Positions 11,589 to 24,414 of a stretch of DNA of 64,000 bases are shown here, in pieces (position 1 is the stretch's first letter; each line of letters begins with the position of its first letter). The translations under genes and the position numbers were made by a program. Under the pieces are notes generated by a model. That model saw only the letters and a program-made list of their open reading frames with translations. It was not told the origin of the DNA and did no database searches. Location of the stretch: assembly GCA_032622095.1 (NCBI GenBank), contig CP136069.1:39222194-39286193 (forward strand), read 5' to 3'. Origin of the DNA: Siphonodentalium dalli. Taxonomy: Eukaryota > Mollusca > Scaphopoda > Gadilida > Siphonodentaliidae.

Positions 11589-13179
11589 AAAAAACATTTT
11601 CCCATGTCCTAAACCAGCCACCGTAGCTTATGGGTCATTCTGTTTTAGTATTAAATTTGGAGAAACCCAACCATGCAGCATCAATGTAACAATTACAACA
11701 ACTCATCTATGCCAATGATATGTTTAGCCATACATGTGGATAGGGTGGTATTGTTTAAAAATGTTAAACAATGTTATCATGTCCATATGTATTACTAAAT
11801 ATTGCTGGGCATATATAGATGGTTGTTCTATAATTCCTGGTCGGGTTTATCAAAATTGGGAGTTTAAAATATGTTCATCTGATGATAAAGAAAACACTTT
11901 CTCCGTCCACTCGATACATCCCCCGGGATACATGTTTCACATACTAAATTAACACCTTAGTCAACATAACAAATCACTCCCTCAAAGCCTTTGCCACAAG
12001 AATAAAGATAAATTGTCAGTATAAATAGGCAAGACATCTCTGGACACTTTCTAAGAGATAATTTATTCATAAGAAGATATATATGTTCATTATGTGCTTG
12101 GTCTTATATATAGTACAACACAGTAAGATGCAAGTGACACAGTGCGGGGACAATACTGTGTCGAAGAACATAGTTGAGGGGATCCTTCCATCATCCTTCA
12201 CAATGTATCATAACTCCACCTGTTGTGAACAAACCATCGACTTAGGCTTAATGGCTTAATGGATCGTTCTCCCCCAATAATATAATTGGCTTTGAACCGA
12301 TCAACACTCTGGGCCGTGGTATTGTCCCGTAAATTAGATAGTGTCTATAGTCGGATGGTATTGGTTATGTTCAAATGGTGACACAGATATGAAACTGTAC
12401 ATGCATATAGGCCACTGATCATTATAAGATCGGGAGACTTTGCCACCGGTCCCGATAGCTCCTTAGTAACGGTTACTAAGCACCTACTCGGAATTTGCAG
12501 GAAAATGCAACTATGGTTGATATCTATTTTACTCATTAAGCTCTACTTTAGCCGAAATTCGAATTTACTTGATTGTACAGCTATACACGAAGCGTGGAGA
12601 TTAACTGTGGTCAGAATATTGATGGTGAATGTTGGGTTTCAGTCGCTGTACGGAAGTTGGTCATATGTAACTGGCGTGGGAAGTGTGAAAGCAAAGCCTA
12701 TACCGCTATAGTAAAGATCTCAGCTGAGCCGAAATGTCCATTATCAGTAGCACAAATCCTGCGAAAACATATTCTCTCAGTGCATGTGGGATATACTCCG
12801 ATGACAACGATTGAGTTAATGACAACGAACAACTACTATATATACCTGTGTATGTGAGACACTACCTCCCGTTATGATCAACGATGTGGTTTTAAAAACT
12901 AGTCAGTGGACAACAAGACAGACAAGTATTTCTAAACTCGATTAAAACCTTATTTTTGGGACTTTATGTCCAGTAACTGTGATACTATCGAAATTACAAA
13001 ACCATTCGACACTTACTTTTGCCAATTACTGTATCTTGATGCATAACTATATCATATATTGCATCTATTAAATCACGGATAGTTACAGTGGGTCAAACAC
13101 TAGTGTTAGTCTACATATATAGTTGCGCACGATTGCCAATAAGTGATATTACAATCAACGTTTGAGCATAACACGAAAT
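11589..13179. other. No recognised gene
   Basis: Several open frames under 100 codons (11734-11952, 12505-12711, 12573-12857 plus; 12345-12536 minus) show no family features. No repeat structure noted. Confidence 0.4.
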
Positions 13180-13515
13180 TCTCCATAGGGTTAAGTGTTA
13201 AATTTTGATCGCAACTGTACCCAGCAAGAATCATCTGATCACATCCATTCTTTTTAAAACCACGTCTGTGTTTCATACTTAGTATTTTTTAGGACTATCA
13301 GTACGCGCGTATCATAATACGCAAAATGGCGCCATTTATCCAAAGTACTACAATCTCCATAGGGCTCAGTGTTAAATTTTGATCACAACTGTAGCCAACA
13401 AGAATGAACCGATCACATCAAATTTTTCAAAAATACATTAACGGTCATATCTAGTAGTTTGGAGAAGTTTCAAATCGCACCGATCACCATACGCCAAATG
13501 GCACCATCTATCGTT
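13180..13515. repeat. Two diverged direct repeats (~170 bp)
   Basis: Units at about 13180 and 13353 both start CTCCATAGGG, then GTGTTAAATTTTGATC.CAACTGTA, and end near AAATGGC.CCAT. The first contains the palindrome AAATGGCGCCATTT. Confidence 0.65.
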
Positions 13516-14662
13516 TTCTGTAAATACGAAACGCTCTCTAAATTATGTTGACCCCGATTTAGGCCGTCCCGCCAAAATTCAAGAATGGAAACAAGTGAAT
13601 CCTGAAAACACACCTACTAGGCATACATAATCCGTTTTCAGATCGCTTTTAACAAACCAAAAATGCAAAATGACATAAGGACTCCGACTATTCCGATTGA
13701 AAGATCGCAAAGTCATTTTAAGATTGCTTCTTGTGAAACCAGTAAAGGCGTCATGACATCAAAACGTACGTCATGACGTCACTACCTACACCGGCGCGCA
13801 CAATTCCAGACAGGACTGCGTCGATGGCCAGACAGTTGAGACTCGTATTACATGGCAGGCTAAATATCCACATTTACGTTATATGTGATTATTTACATAT
13901 ATACATTGTATATATCATTTTATTGGTCCCATTCTAAGGGTGGATACATGCATGTAATACATGTATTTTACATGGCCACACCAATAATTGACAACATTAA
14001 TCACCTGCGTGCGAGCGGTTCATATGTTAACAGGCCAGACAAGTGAGTAGTGCTAAGCGAGGTCAAATTGTCTTCTATCAGTACATTTAAGGCCAGTCCA
14101 AAACATGTCTTCTCTTACGGATGCGGAAATTAGTCAAGTCTGTGTGATATCTGGCATTTTATTAATGCACGAACACCAGAAGGCATACGTCTGGCATATG
14201 GGTTATTCTCCATTAAATGAACAATTTCGTCCAGAAAATTCTGGGGGAAAAAAGTTTGTCACATGCCGATGAATTTTATGTGAGTATGTAGCACATATAT
14301 TGGTGACCACGAAAATGACATTCCGCAAAATTATAGGGACAGGTCAAGGTCAATCAAGGTCGTTCGTTACAGCATGTGCCAATGACGGTTTTATTGGGTT
14401 GAATCAGGGCAACGTCATTGTCAAATTCGCTCATTCTCCAACACTTGTTGACATGTGCCCTTTAATAGTTGAATTATCGTTATGAGTATATATTGTTTGA
14501 GTAGCCGATGATGTAACCGTCCAAACGACGTATTGCGTAGCTCCGCACGTTGAGACGTCTATGAGATACAGCCATTTGAATATACGTGGTGGAAATTGAT
14601 GTGCTTTGTGGGCGTGACTTAGAGTTCAAACTCTCTAAGAGGTCAACGAATACAGCGTTCAG
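13516..14662 (-). other. No clear gene; flank of the tandem duplication, unassigned ORF across its edge
   Basis: A 118-codon minus-strand frame (14480-14836) crosses the left edge of duplication copy 1. Its N-terminal half recurs in copy 2 (24479-24688), its C-terminal half does not. I do not recognise it. 14339-14360 has two close TCAAGGTC(A/G) words, like nuclear-receptor half-sites, with no gene nearby. Confidence 0.4.
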
Positions 14663-15325
14663 ATATGATAATTGGAAACAGATTTTGATCGCATAAAAGG
14701 CTATTCCTATCAAGTCGGGCATGCCCTGGTACCTCGTACACTTGGTTTGACTCCAAACGATCGAGGAACTCTGATGTAGATAACGTGAACATACGTCAAT
14801 CAAAGTCTGTTCCCCAAGGGGTTCGCCAAATTGCAATGATAATTTAGAGTAGAAAACATTGTCGATGGATTTCTCTTACATGTTTCAAGATATTGAACTG
14901 AAATTTGGTATTTAGTGGTTTCTCGGTGCGCTCAATCAGATAGAATTGTCAGTGAGATATTCTGATGGTCCAAAATGTGTATTTTGACGCCGTTGCAATA
15001 ACACACGAGCCGGAAATCGCCCCGCAGGCAGAACGAGTGTTGAAAAGTACGTAAATAATTGACTTTCAAACTGTCATCTGCTTCTCACTGAGATTGTTTG
15101 ATGTAAACGTCAATCCGTTGTGAGAATTCGTTAGTTTCCGTTGATCACCCCCCCCCCCCCACCACTCATTCACTCACCCCCCCCCCCCCCCACCGATTTT
15201 ATATAAACGCACTAAAACTAATCCATATGTCATATTTGTTCTTTTTATCTACACCCAGATCATTCCTTAACATGTTTTATTTGTTAGATCGTGTTTGCGT
15301 CTCTGGATATTTCAAAATTAAAATT

Positions 15326-15366
15326 GCGTCATTACCCAAACAGAAGGAGTGTTTGGGTAATGACGC
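15326..15366. repeat. Perfect 17-bp stem hairpin (TTTGGGTAATGACG motif), copy 1
   Basis: GCGTCATTACCCAAACA, a 7-nt loop, then the exact reverse complement. The half motif returns at 15373-15388, about 15531 and about 15720. Confidence 0.8.
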
Positions 15367-15815
15367 GTTTGGTTACCGGGTAATGACGATTTTCGTTTCA
15401 GCGCGCTCTTATATTTTGAATATCCATCACCTATGAAAATGAACTAGTTTATGAACAAACAACCGCTGTGAGCTTTCGAAAAAAACTTTTAATCGTTCGC
15501 ATACGGCATGTAACATTCAAATGGTCTGCGTTTGTGTAATGACGCTGAATAAACATACGCTAGCGATGTCTAGTTTCAAAGGTTGATTTTGAAATATTAT
15601 TCAAGGAAACATAACCTGTGTTTATTTTTTCTAGACATTAAAGGATATTTACTCCACGATGCAACCATAGATATGAACAAGCTATGTTTCTGGTGAAAAT
15701 ATCAGCCGTCTTTATCGTCCGTTTGGGTAATGATTCTATATAACGGGACATGCTTTTGGAAGACTTCACATGCTTTCCACTAACTAAATATTTAATTTCA
15801 TAAAAATTATACGAA

Positions 15816-16010
15816 TTGCATGGCGTTCAGTGCAAAATTCCGCACAAGAATATTAATTGGTTTAAAGATAAATCGTTCGGTGGCGGATGGGAACAATCAG
15901 GGAAGTTGAATGCCTTTGATTTGGGACATGCTGTTTCGGGTACGGAGCCTGTAATATACACATGGCATACATGTTGTCACACGTCCATACTAAACCCGAA
16001 ATGTCTCTAA
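15816..16010 (+). other. 64-codon ORF conserved in both duplication copies (unknown)
   Basis: The same 64-residue frame is at 25669-25863 in copy 2 with an identical translation. Given the high identity of the whole duplication, this is not evidence of selection. No family features. Confidence 0.2.
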
Positions 16011-17789
16011 TAAATGCCTGTATCGTGAGCTACAAGATCATTACCATCACTTTTATGTATTGTGGCCATTGTTTTTCATAGGACGAACTAATAACGCAGG
16101 ACATGGGTTTGCTCGTTTACGGGAGAATCACCCATATACAGGCTTGATGTAGAACATTTTCAACTATGATGCTTGTTTGGGTGGGGTCTCGAAAGCTTCA
16201 AATCGCTAAGGGACTTAGTTGAATGTATCGCTCGGAATAATCTGGGCAAGAAGGTACAATATGATATGTTTACTTAAATAGCTCAGAGTTAGCCACCCCG
16301 CCTGGTAGCTTTCGGGGTCATATATAGCCCCTGCATGCGTCGGGGAAATCCTGATCCACCACTGCTATAAATAAGAGAGGACTGGTAATTATTTAAATAG
16401 AAAGTCTACCATATGGGTTATCCCTCGAACAATTATTTTAAGTGGCCTGGCGACTCGGTCCAAGATAACGACTTATCTACATTCCGACTTAATTGGAACT
16501 AGAACTCAGTGCGTTCAACGCGTAGGCAATGATTGGGTTGTCAGTGGACTATTATTACATCGTCTGTATGATCCATGTAAAACGCCAAATACACGATAAT
16601 TACAGAGATTACATGCATGTGTGTATCCACCCTTATGGTTTATCATCAAATCCTTCTATACGGATAACAATTCATCCGATAATCCCATAAACAGTAACAA
16701 GCGGGCGCAAATTACGTTTACGTACATGATCATATTATAATTGAGCGGTAAATTCCGTTTATATATATTTAATAATCCCGTAAAACTGGCATGAAGAGCC
16801 GACAGCGACGATATATACTGTTGGAACCAGCCGTACCCTCTAAGGTAAATCCGTTTATATAATTGAAGGGTAAATTCCATACATTCCCACAGTAAATTGT
16901 ATTATTTCCCAGTAAATCTATTTCAGCACAATCTTCCGTATACAACAGCGGTATTTCTGTTAAAAATGTTAAATTTTCTGTAAATATCGCAATCCCCCAG
17001 CATCATGGTTGAGATTAATTATCTCATAAAATTCATCAAACTGTTTATGTCCTTGATGCGGATTTGAGTATCTATTGGGCGAGACTCTATCAGTTCAATA
17101 GATGCCAAATCCCCTGCAGAGTCGTTATTTTGAGTGAATCTGGATTCAGAATCCGAATCCGATTACGTGGGCGGGGCTAATTCCCGATTCTAGGTCAGAT
17201 TTTGAAATCCACGTGGTCTCCGATACTATGTTTAATGTTCTCCCAGCGTCAAACATGACTCATGTATTTGACACAAGTATCATTTGTATCTTATATTTAT
17301 AAAGTTCATGTTTGTTGTGAAAATAATGCTTTTCTTCTATGTGTATATACACGGCACCCAATTAGCTGCCAATCCTACTTAATCGCATTTTTTTTCAAGT
17401 TAAAGTGTGTTTATTAAATGGTAATATTAAGCCACTCCCTCGGACCTGAACATATATAAATCAATATATACTATATAGAATGGTTGAGACCTGAAACATA
17501 TATAAATCAATACTATATATATAATGGGTAGTAACCCCTCCCCCACACAATGCCTTTTGTTAATCTTACAAATACGACTATGTTTTCCAAAATATCTGTC
17601 TGCCACATCTGGTCTGACTGGGGCCTGACTACCTAACGACCTATATTTATCCACATATATAAATTATTTCGATCAGAATATGGAGAATGTAGGCCGATGG
17701 GTGATCAGACCCCCGCCAGACTATGTCACATCTAGGGCGGTCACACAAGGCCTTAACATGTTAATCCAATACCGGTTTGTATTGCTCAT

Positions 17790-17822
17790 TGTTATTTTTG
17801 TGTGCGTGTGTGTGTGCGTTTG
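17790..17822. repeat. TG-rich microsatellite in the retrotransposon 5' region
   Basis: Interrupted (TG)n/(TGCG) tract just upstream of the EN-RT ORF. Confidence 0.7.
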
Positions 17823-17984
17823 TGGAACGAAAGCTTTTTCTTTTTGTCAAGAATGTATAATTATCACTAAATTCAATGGAATCAAAAATTTTTGCTTGTT
17901 TTACAGGGACCTTAATATTCTTAACTATACTTACTATTGCTTTACTTCTTTTCGTTTCGGTTGTCTGCGTACTGCTGTCGTTAA

Positions 17985-20900
17985 ATGTCTATAAAAATAG
18001 TATCTGCTAATTGCCGAGGGCTTAATCAAAAAGAAAAGCGCCGCGATGTGTTCAACTTCTTGCGAAATTCTAATGCCTCGCTATATTGTCTCCAAGATAC
18101 ACACTTTACGAACGACATGGAAAAATACATTGAATCTGAATGGGGTTTCAAAATTGAAGCATCTTCTTACAAGTCCCAATCGCGCGGAGTAGCAATTCTT
18201 TTCAAAAATAACTTTGACTATCATATACACAATGTATTAAAGGACGACAACGGAAACGTTATTATACTAGACATGACGATTGAACAAATGAGAATAACTC
18301 TTGCAAATATCTACGGACCAAACGAAGATAATCCAGATTTCTATGTTCGACTCAAAAATAAAATCCTTGATATTGGCAACACGCAAGTTATAATTTGTGG
18401 GGACTGGAATTTGGCTCGCGACCAAAACATGGATACTTATAATTATAAACATATAAATAATCCAAAAGCATTAAAAGCAGTGGAATCACTTGTCGACAGA
18501 CTCGAACTTGTAGATGCATGGAGGCTTAATAATGAAAATGAGAAGCGATACACTTGGAGGAGGAAATCTCCAATTAAAATGGCAAGACTTGATTATTTCC
18601 TGATATCAAATGACCTAATTAGTATTACAGGAGCGGGCCCAGATATATTACCAGGTTATAGATCAGATCACTCTATTATTACTCTATCTTTATCGCTGAA
18701 TAATATCAATAGAGGCCAGGGTTTCTGGAAATTCAATACTTCTCTCTTACACGAAGAAAAATATATGGATTTGGTTAAATCTATCATAGAATCAAACAAA
18801 TGTAGATACAAATATATCCGACGCGTTGAAGCGGATTACACCTCAAGCAGATGCGAATTTGGCAAAAAACTTCTTCTTGACGCAATTCTACTCGATATCA
18901 GAGGTCAAACAATGGCGTATTCAGCTAAACGCAAACGTGAGCGAAAAGAAAAAGAAGGCTCATTATTAAAAATTAAAAATTAACTCGAAATTTCCATCGA
19001 CAAATGTTCAGTTGATTTAAATAAGAAGGCCAATATAATGGAACAAATTCAAAACATTGACACTGAACTCCATGAAATGAGAAAAGAAGCTACCCAAGGG
19101 GCAATGTTGAGATCGAAAGCAAAGTGGATTGAGCATGGAGAAAAACCAACAAAATACTTCCTGAATTTAGAAAAACGAAACTATATATAAAAAACCCTGG
19201 CACTCTTGGAGGATTCAAACGGAAAAAAGTTAACAAACCAAAATGAAATTTTAAATGAAACACGAAAATTCTACCAAACCTTGTACTCGTCAAAAAAAAC
19301 AATAGACTTTGATTACAAATCAATATTGGATCAAGGTGAATATTCAAGACTATCGCCCGAGGCAGCCCAAAGTATAGAAGGCCCCATAACTCTAGGTGAA
19401 CTAACGATGGCACTAAAAAAATCAAAAAACGAAAAATCTTCCGGCTTAGATGGCTATCCTTATGAGTTCTGGAAATTTTTCTGGTCTGACCTGGGTCAAC
19501 TCCTGTGTGAATCGCTGAATGAATCCCTCGTTGATGGTGAGCTTTCCATTACACAAAAACAAGGCCTGATAACAATTATCCCAAAAAAAGACAAGGAACG
19601 ACATCTTCTCAAAAACTGGAGGCCGATCACCTTACTGAATGTCTCATACAAACTAGCATCGTCGTGTATAACAGAGCGAATTAAACGCGTTCTACCTCAC
19701 ATAATTAGCGAAGACCAAAGCGGATTTCTCAAAGGCCGATACATAGGCGATAACACTAGATTGGTTTATGATATTATATTCAGAAGTAAATTGCAAAACA
19801 AACCGGGTCTTTTACTTTTAGTAGATTTTGAAAAAGCATTTGATTCCGTATCATGGAAATTCATCATGAAATGTTTAGATATGTTCAATTTTGGTGAATC
19901 ACTAAAGAGATGGATTACAATTTTTTGCAACAATATTAATTCCTCAATTCTGATAAATGGCCACATCTCGAGGAGCTTCAGTCTTTCTCGAGGCTGTCGA
20001 CAAGGTGACCCCGTCTCACCGTATATTTTTTTGATATGCGCAGAAATTTTATCTCTCTTGGTGAAGGAAAATGGAAATATGGCAGGAATAACCCTCGGCA
20101 ATCAGGAATACAAAATAACACAGTACGCAGACGACACGACATTCATCTTAGATGGTAGTGAAAATAGTTTACGAGAAGCTTATAAAATACTAGACTTCTT
20201 TGCAGACATATCTGGCTTACGGATCAACCCTAGCAAATGTCAGGCATCGTGGATAGGATCACATACATATCGGAAAGATTGTATTTGTCCCGATCTAAAT
20301 CTAAACTTTTCTCCTACCTTCGATTTATTGGGTATTCAGTTCAATACAGACCTAGGCAAGATGAGTCACAACTATGATAAAAAATTAGTGGACATAAACC
20401 GTATGATCGAAACATGGAAACATAGACTATTAACACCAATCGGAAGAATAACAGTGATCAAATCTCTTATACTACCTAAACTTACGCACCTATTCATAGC
20501 ACTACCAGATCCTGGAAACGCATTTATTAAACAGCTCGAATCACTTCTTTACAAAAAAATTTGGAACTCGAATAGGGACAGAATAAAAAGAAAGCTCATT
20601 TGCCAAGACTATCAAAATGGCGGCTTGAAAATGGTAGATATCAGAAACTTTATAATGTCAATGAAAATAACTTGGGTTAGACGTCTTATGTCAATGAACT
20701 CGAAATGGATCCCTTTACCTGATATCCATGTTGCCAATGACTCACTATTTCTTTTTTATGACAGCATGTACTTGCGAAACTATTCCAAAAATATATTAAA
20801 TCCATTCTGGCGTGATGTACTCACAGCATGGAGCTATTTCAGTGAGAAGAATGAGTCAAACGGAAATATATGTCTTATGGAAAAATCCAAACATAAAGCT

Positions 20901-21774
20901 GCACGACAAAATTATCAACTTCGCTACATGGAGAAGACATGGCATATTTTTTATCAATGACTTGATACATACAAATGGTAAATTCCACACACCCGAAAGT
21001 CTTTACGCTTCTTTTAATGTATCCACTGACTTCATCACCTTGAACGCAATTTGCAGACAAATTAATTCATTAGCCAAAAAATATAAGAAAACTTTAACTC
21101 GTTGTACTAATCCCATACAACCCAGCAATATGGTTCCACTTTTGCGAAATTCAAAGGGTGGGCAAGACTTCTATAAAATTTTGAATGCTATGAAATTTTC
21201 CCCTAAACCCCAAAGCAAATGGACAATTGAAATTGGGGTGCCAGAAATGGACTGGACAATTTTCAACCGCCTACCTTTCTCCACGACGCCTGATACAAAG
21301 CTTCAGTGGTTACAGTTCAGGATTAATTCTAGGATATTATCAACAAATAGATTTCTTTAAATAATAAAAGTAAGATCTGATGACCAGTGCAATCGATGCA
21401 GAAATAATAATGAGAACATCTCACATATATTCTGGGACTGCGCATGCGTACAACAATTCCTAGGTGAGCTTAACGATTGGTCAACCAAAAATAACCTTAA
21501 TCTCAAATATTCGAAAAAGATAATTATTCTTGGTTCTCCACCAACAGCAGGAAATTATACCACCAATTTGTTTTGGCTGCTTGTCAAACAATACATATAT
21601 CGAACTAAATTCAACCCAGACATGCTATCCGTCAAATCTTTTATAACAACCCTCAAATACAGGTATAGATGTGACAAATTCAATGCTCGTTGTAATATGA
21701 AAATTGCAGAATTTGAGAAAAACTGGTTTCAGATAGAAAGCGCTATAAATAAAAATGAAGCAAAGATTTCTTGA
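17985..21774 (+). pseudogene. L1/Tx1-like ORF2: AP endonuclease-reverse transcriptase, disabled
   Basis: This encodes the protein that nicks target DNA and reverse-transcribes the element's RNA. Order: APE-type endonuclease (17985 to about 18690; motifs SANCRG, CLQDTH, GDWN, RLDYF, SDHS), linker, reverse transcriptase (about 19400-20330; VDFEKAFDS, GCRQGDPVSP, YADD), then a C-terminal region with a CxxC...HxxxxC knuckle (about 21391-21440). It spans about 1263 codons, near full length for the family. It is broken by in-frame TAA at 18981-18983, TAA at 19188-19190, a one-base frameshift near 20870, and TAA at 21358-21360. Conserved linker sequence (WIEHGEKPTKYF) reads on between the first two stops, so these are later mutations. 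The QDTH motif has Asp where most APE endonucleases have Glu. Confidence 0.92.
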
Positions 21775-22117
21775 TATATACTCATCAGACTCGCGGTTTT
21801 TCCTTTAAGAATTATGTTTCCGTTCTACCTCTTACTCTCTTCAATTATAATTATATAAATTATAGTCACCCTTCAGTGAGTGTCGTGTTAAACCGAAACA
21901 AAAATAAAAATAACATGTTTTAACGTGAATTAAAACTCCAACTCATTGCCCGATCGCCTGTTTAGAGCCACAGAATGCCCGTTGATGTAAGCAAGAGTGC
22001 AAGCGTGAGCGAGTGAATGAGTGTATGCCTGAATGTATGTATCAGATGAATATTATATATCTATATTTTGTATTTTGTACAACCATTCATTATGTATGTT
22101 AATCATCTGACTGATTC

Positions 22118-22123
22118 AATAAA
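22118..22123 (+). promoter_or_regulatory. Polyadenylation signal of the L1/Tx1-like element
   Basis: AATAAA is fused to the poly-A tail that ends the element. Confidence 0.8.
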
Positions 22124-23067
22124 AAAAAAAAAAAAAAAAAAATAAACAAAAATGGGTTTATTGATGAGGGCAAGCATTTCTAACAGCTCTAGGTCTCCTG
22201 AATCAAATTCAGTTGTACAGAGACGTGGCGACAGGGGTTGGTTGGTGTGTCTCGACCACCCCCCCCCCGAACTTTGGTACAATTTTCTTACCTGTGCAGT
22301 CATTCATACGTGTGAGGCAAATCAGGATTATTTTGACTAACTTGTTTGGTAGTCATGTTGCTTTGCCATTACTAATCATTAATTTTTCAGTGTAATAACA
22401 TATATGGGAGAGGGAGTACCCTTAAGTGAGTCAGCACTTGTCCTCCAATCCCGTTGTCTGTACAAACAAATGTATGTGTTATATATCATGTATTATCTAT
22501 ATTTGACAAATATTTGAAATAAATATGTTTAAACTAAACTTTGGTACTTTTCCAGCAGTTGGAAATTGCACGCATGGCACAACATTAGTTGGACATTAAT
22601 TTGACACCATATATAGGTTGGAATTGTTCTCATTGTTTGATTTTTTCAACCAGTAAAAGTTGGTAATTTTCCAATCTTAGTGTGTGCCAGGTTGGATATT
22701 TCCAAGGGGGTGCAAATGGAATTCTGCGAACCTGTGAGATTGATGTTTGGTTCAGGGGGGGGGTGCAGTTGGCCGGAAATTTGACGAAACCTCTAGCCAC
22801 GTCCCTATAACTTGTGCGTGTGGGTACTTAATCCATAAATTGACTGACATTTCCACTATATAGTCCTGAGATCCTAGAATAAGCTTTACATTTGTGGTTG
22901 TGCGATTGGGAGATGCAATTCACGTGCGACCACAAGACTACAACATTAGTTTTACGAGCAAAGCTTTATTTTCCAACTATGTACAGCACGTTGGCCAAAA
23001 AATGCCTGTATTTCTGCACTGTACACAGACTGCATTTACGAAACAAAACATGTTAAATATGAAATTG

Positions 23068-23322
23068 CTATAAGACTAGATAGTACATACGTGTGTCTGA
23101 TAATCCATCGATATGATATAATCCTACTATTTCTTGAATAAGAAGAAACATTATCATAACGAACAAAGCAGAAGACATATCCATGCAGGTTCGCGTGAAT
23201 TCTGTCAATGGTGACGTATCCGCCGAATTTGAAATCGACATGCGTTCGGGCGATATTTTATGGATGGAATTATGAAATGGACATATGACAATGAAATCGA
23301 CCATGATTTGCTTCGCCATCAA
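23068..23322 (-). other. 84-codon ORF in duplication copy 1, possible exon (unknown)
   Basis: The same frame recurs at 28167-28421 with one change, Met to Ile at codon 2. It ends in a hydrophobic stretch (SALFVMIMFLLIQEIVGL), and the codon run ...DGLSDT leads into GTATGT, a good minus-strand splice donor. I recognise no family and no downstream exon, so a gene is only a possibility. Confidence 0.2.
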
Positions 23323-24216
23323 CCGTAGTGCTCCCCCAGCGTTACTATCAATAGCGTTATTATTTGGCTAATTTCAGTAATATTCTCCCAGTTTACACTC
23401 GATAAAAAAAATTTGTCTCCGCATTTAAAATTCTTTGATATAGATCGTTTATATTCTGCAATAATTTGTACACAAGAGACGGATTCTTATGTTTTATTGT
23501 GTTTTTAAACTCCGAGGTGGCGAAATCTCGGTTTGTTTACATTACGAACGTTTGAGTCCGTAATCCGAATCCGAATCTGGATTACGACGAAATAACGACT
23601 GGTTACGATTACGGTATGTTCGTTTACTGATTCTGGTCTGTTCGTTTACCGAACCACGTCGTATACGGGGACTAATCTGTAATCTGAATCCAGATTCTCC
23701 CACCAAATAACGACTCTGGTCGGACATAAACAGATTAATAGACAATGACACAAATTCCCAAACTGATGGACAACAAAATTACTCATGTTTTGTTGAATGC
23801 TGCTTGATTAATTCAACCTTTAAACATGTTATTCATCTGATGCACACATGTCGAGCAGTGATTTCCATACTGGTTGATTCAGTAGTCAGTTGCATACACA
23901 CATACAGGTATGGTGGCTGGTGTGGCATACCTCATAGCAGAGTAAAGAGGCCAATTTCAATCAATATCCAAAAACTCTTAAAATGAAAACACATATTTAA
24001 TTGTGATACGTGATTAAATTATCAATTGACCACATACCAGATATGGAAATATTATTAACTTAATTTGCCGTTCAATGATACGATTGCGTGTGAACAAAAT
24101 TAATAATGCATCTGAAGTTTTGTAAGAATATTGTATTCGTAAACAGGAAATCATCTCACCACGCGTCACGGGCGGAGCTTGGTCGTTTTCCTCTAGCTAA
24201 CGATGCTGTACTTCAA

Positions 24217-24414
24217 TTATTCAAATATATTAGTAAACTTTCTGTAGTAAATAGTGACAATTTTTTTATCCGGGTCTTTTGAAGAATCAATAACTTGCAA
24301 ACTTTCATCTTGGGCCACGCAACTATCGAAATGGGATGTTAGACTAAACGATGATAATACTTTTTCAGGAAGGAATGAGAGGCAGTTGGTGTTGAAGTTA
24401 AAACAAGAACACAT
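24217..24414 (-). other. 65-codon ORF in duplication copy 1 (unknown)
   Basis: Identical translation at 51639-51836; the one base change I see between them (TTG/TTA) is silent. Composition looks protein-like, but there is no recognised domain and no splice support. Confidence 0.2.

Larger units (their letters stand above)
17416..22152 (+). mobile_element. L1/Tx1-like non-LTR retrotransposon inserted in duplication copy 1
   Basis: Duplication copy 2 (27240-27280) reads straight through GTGTGTTTATT into (C/G)ATGAGGGCAAG, whereas copy 1 has 4.7 kb between them. Target duplication: GTTTATT at 17409-17415 and 22156-22162 (10 bp with one mismatch). The element ends with AATAAA (22118-22123) and a poly-A tail. 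It has a ~570-bp 5' region with two near-copies of ACATATATAAATCAATA, one EN-RT ORF, and a ~340-bp 3' UTR. I see no ORF1, so it is either 5'-truncated or from a one-ORF family. Confidence 0.92.

Noticed and set aside
14339-14360. Paired TCAAGGTCA-like words as a nuclear receptor site
   Set aside because: No gene or promoter nearby; short words occur by chance.
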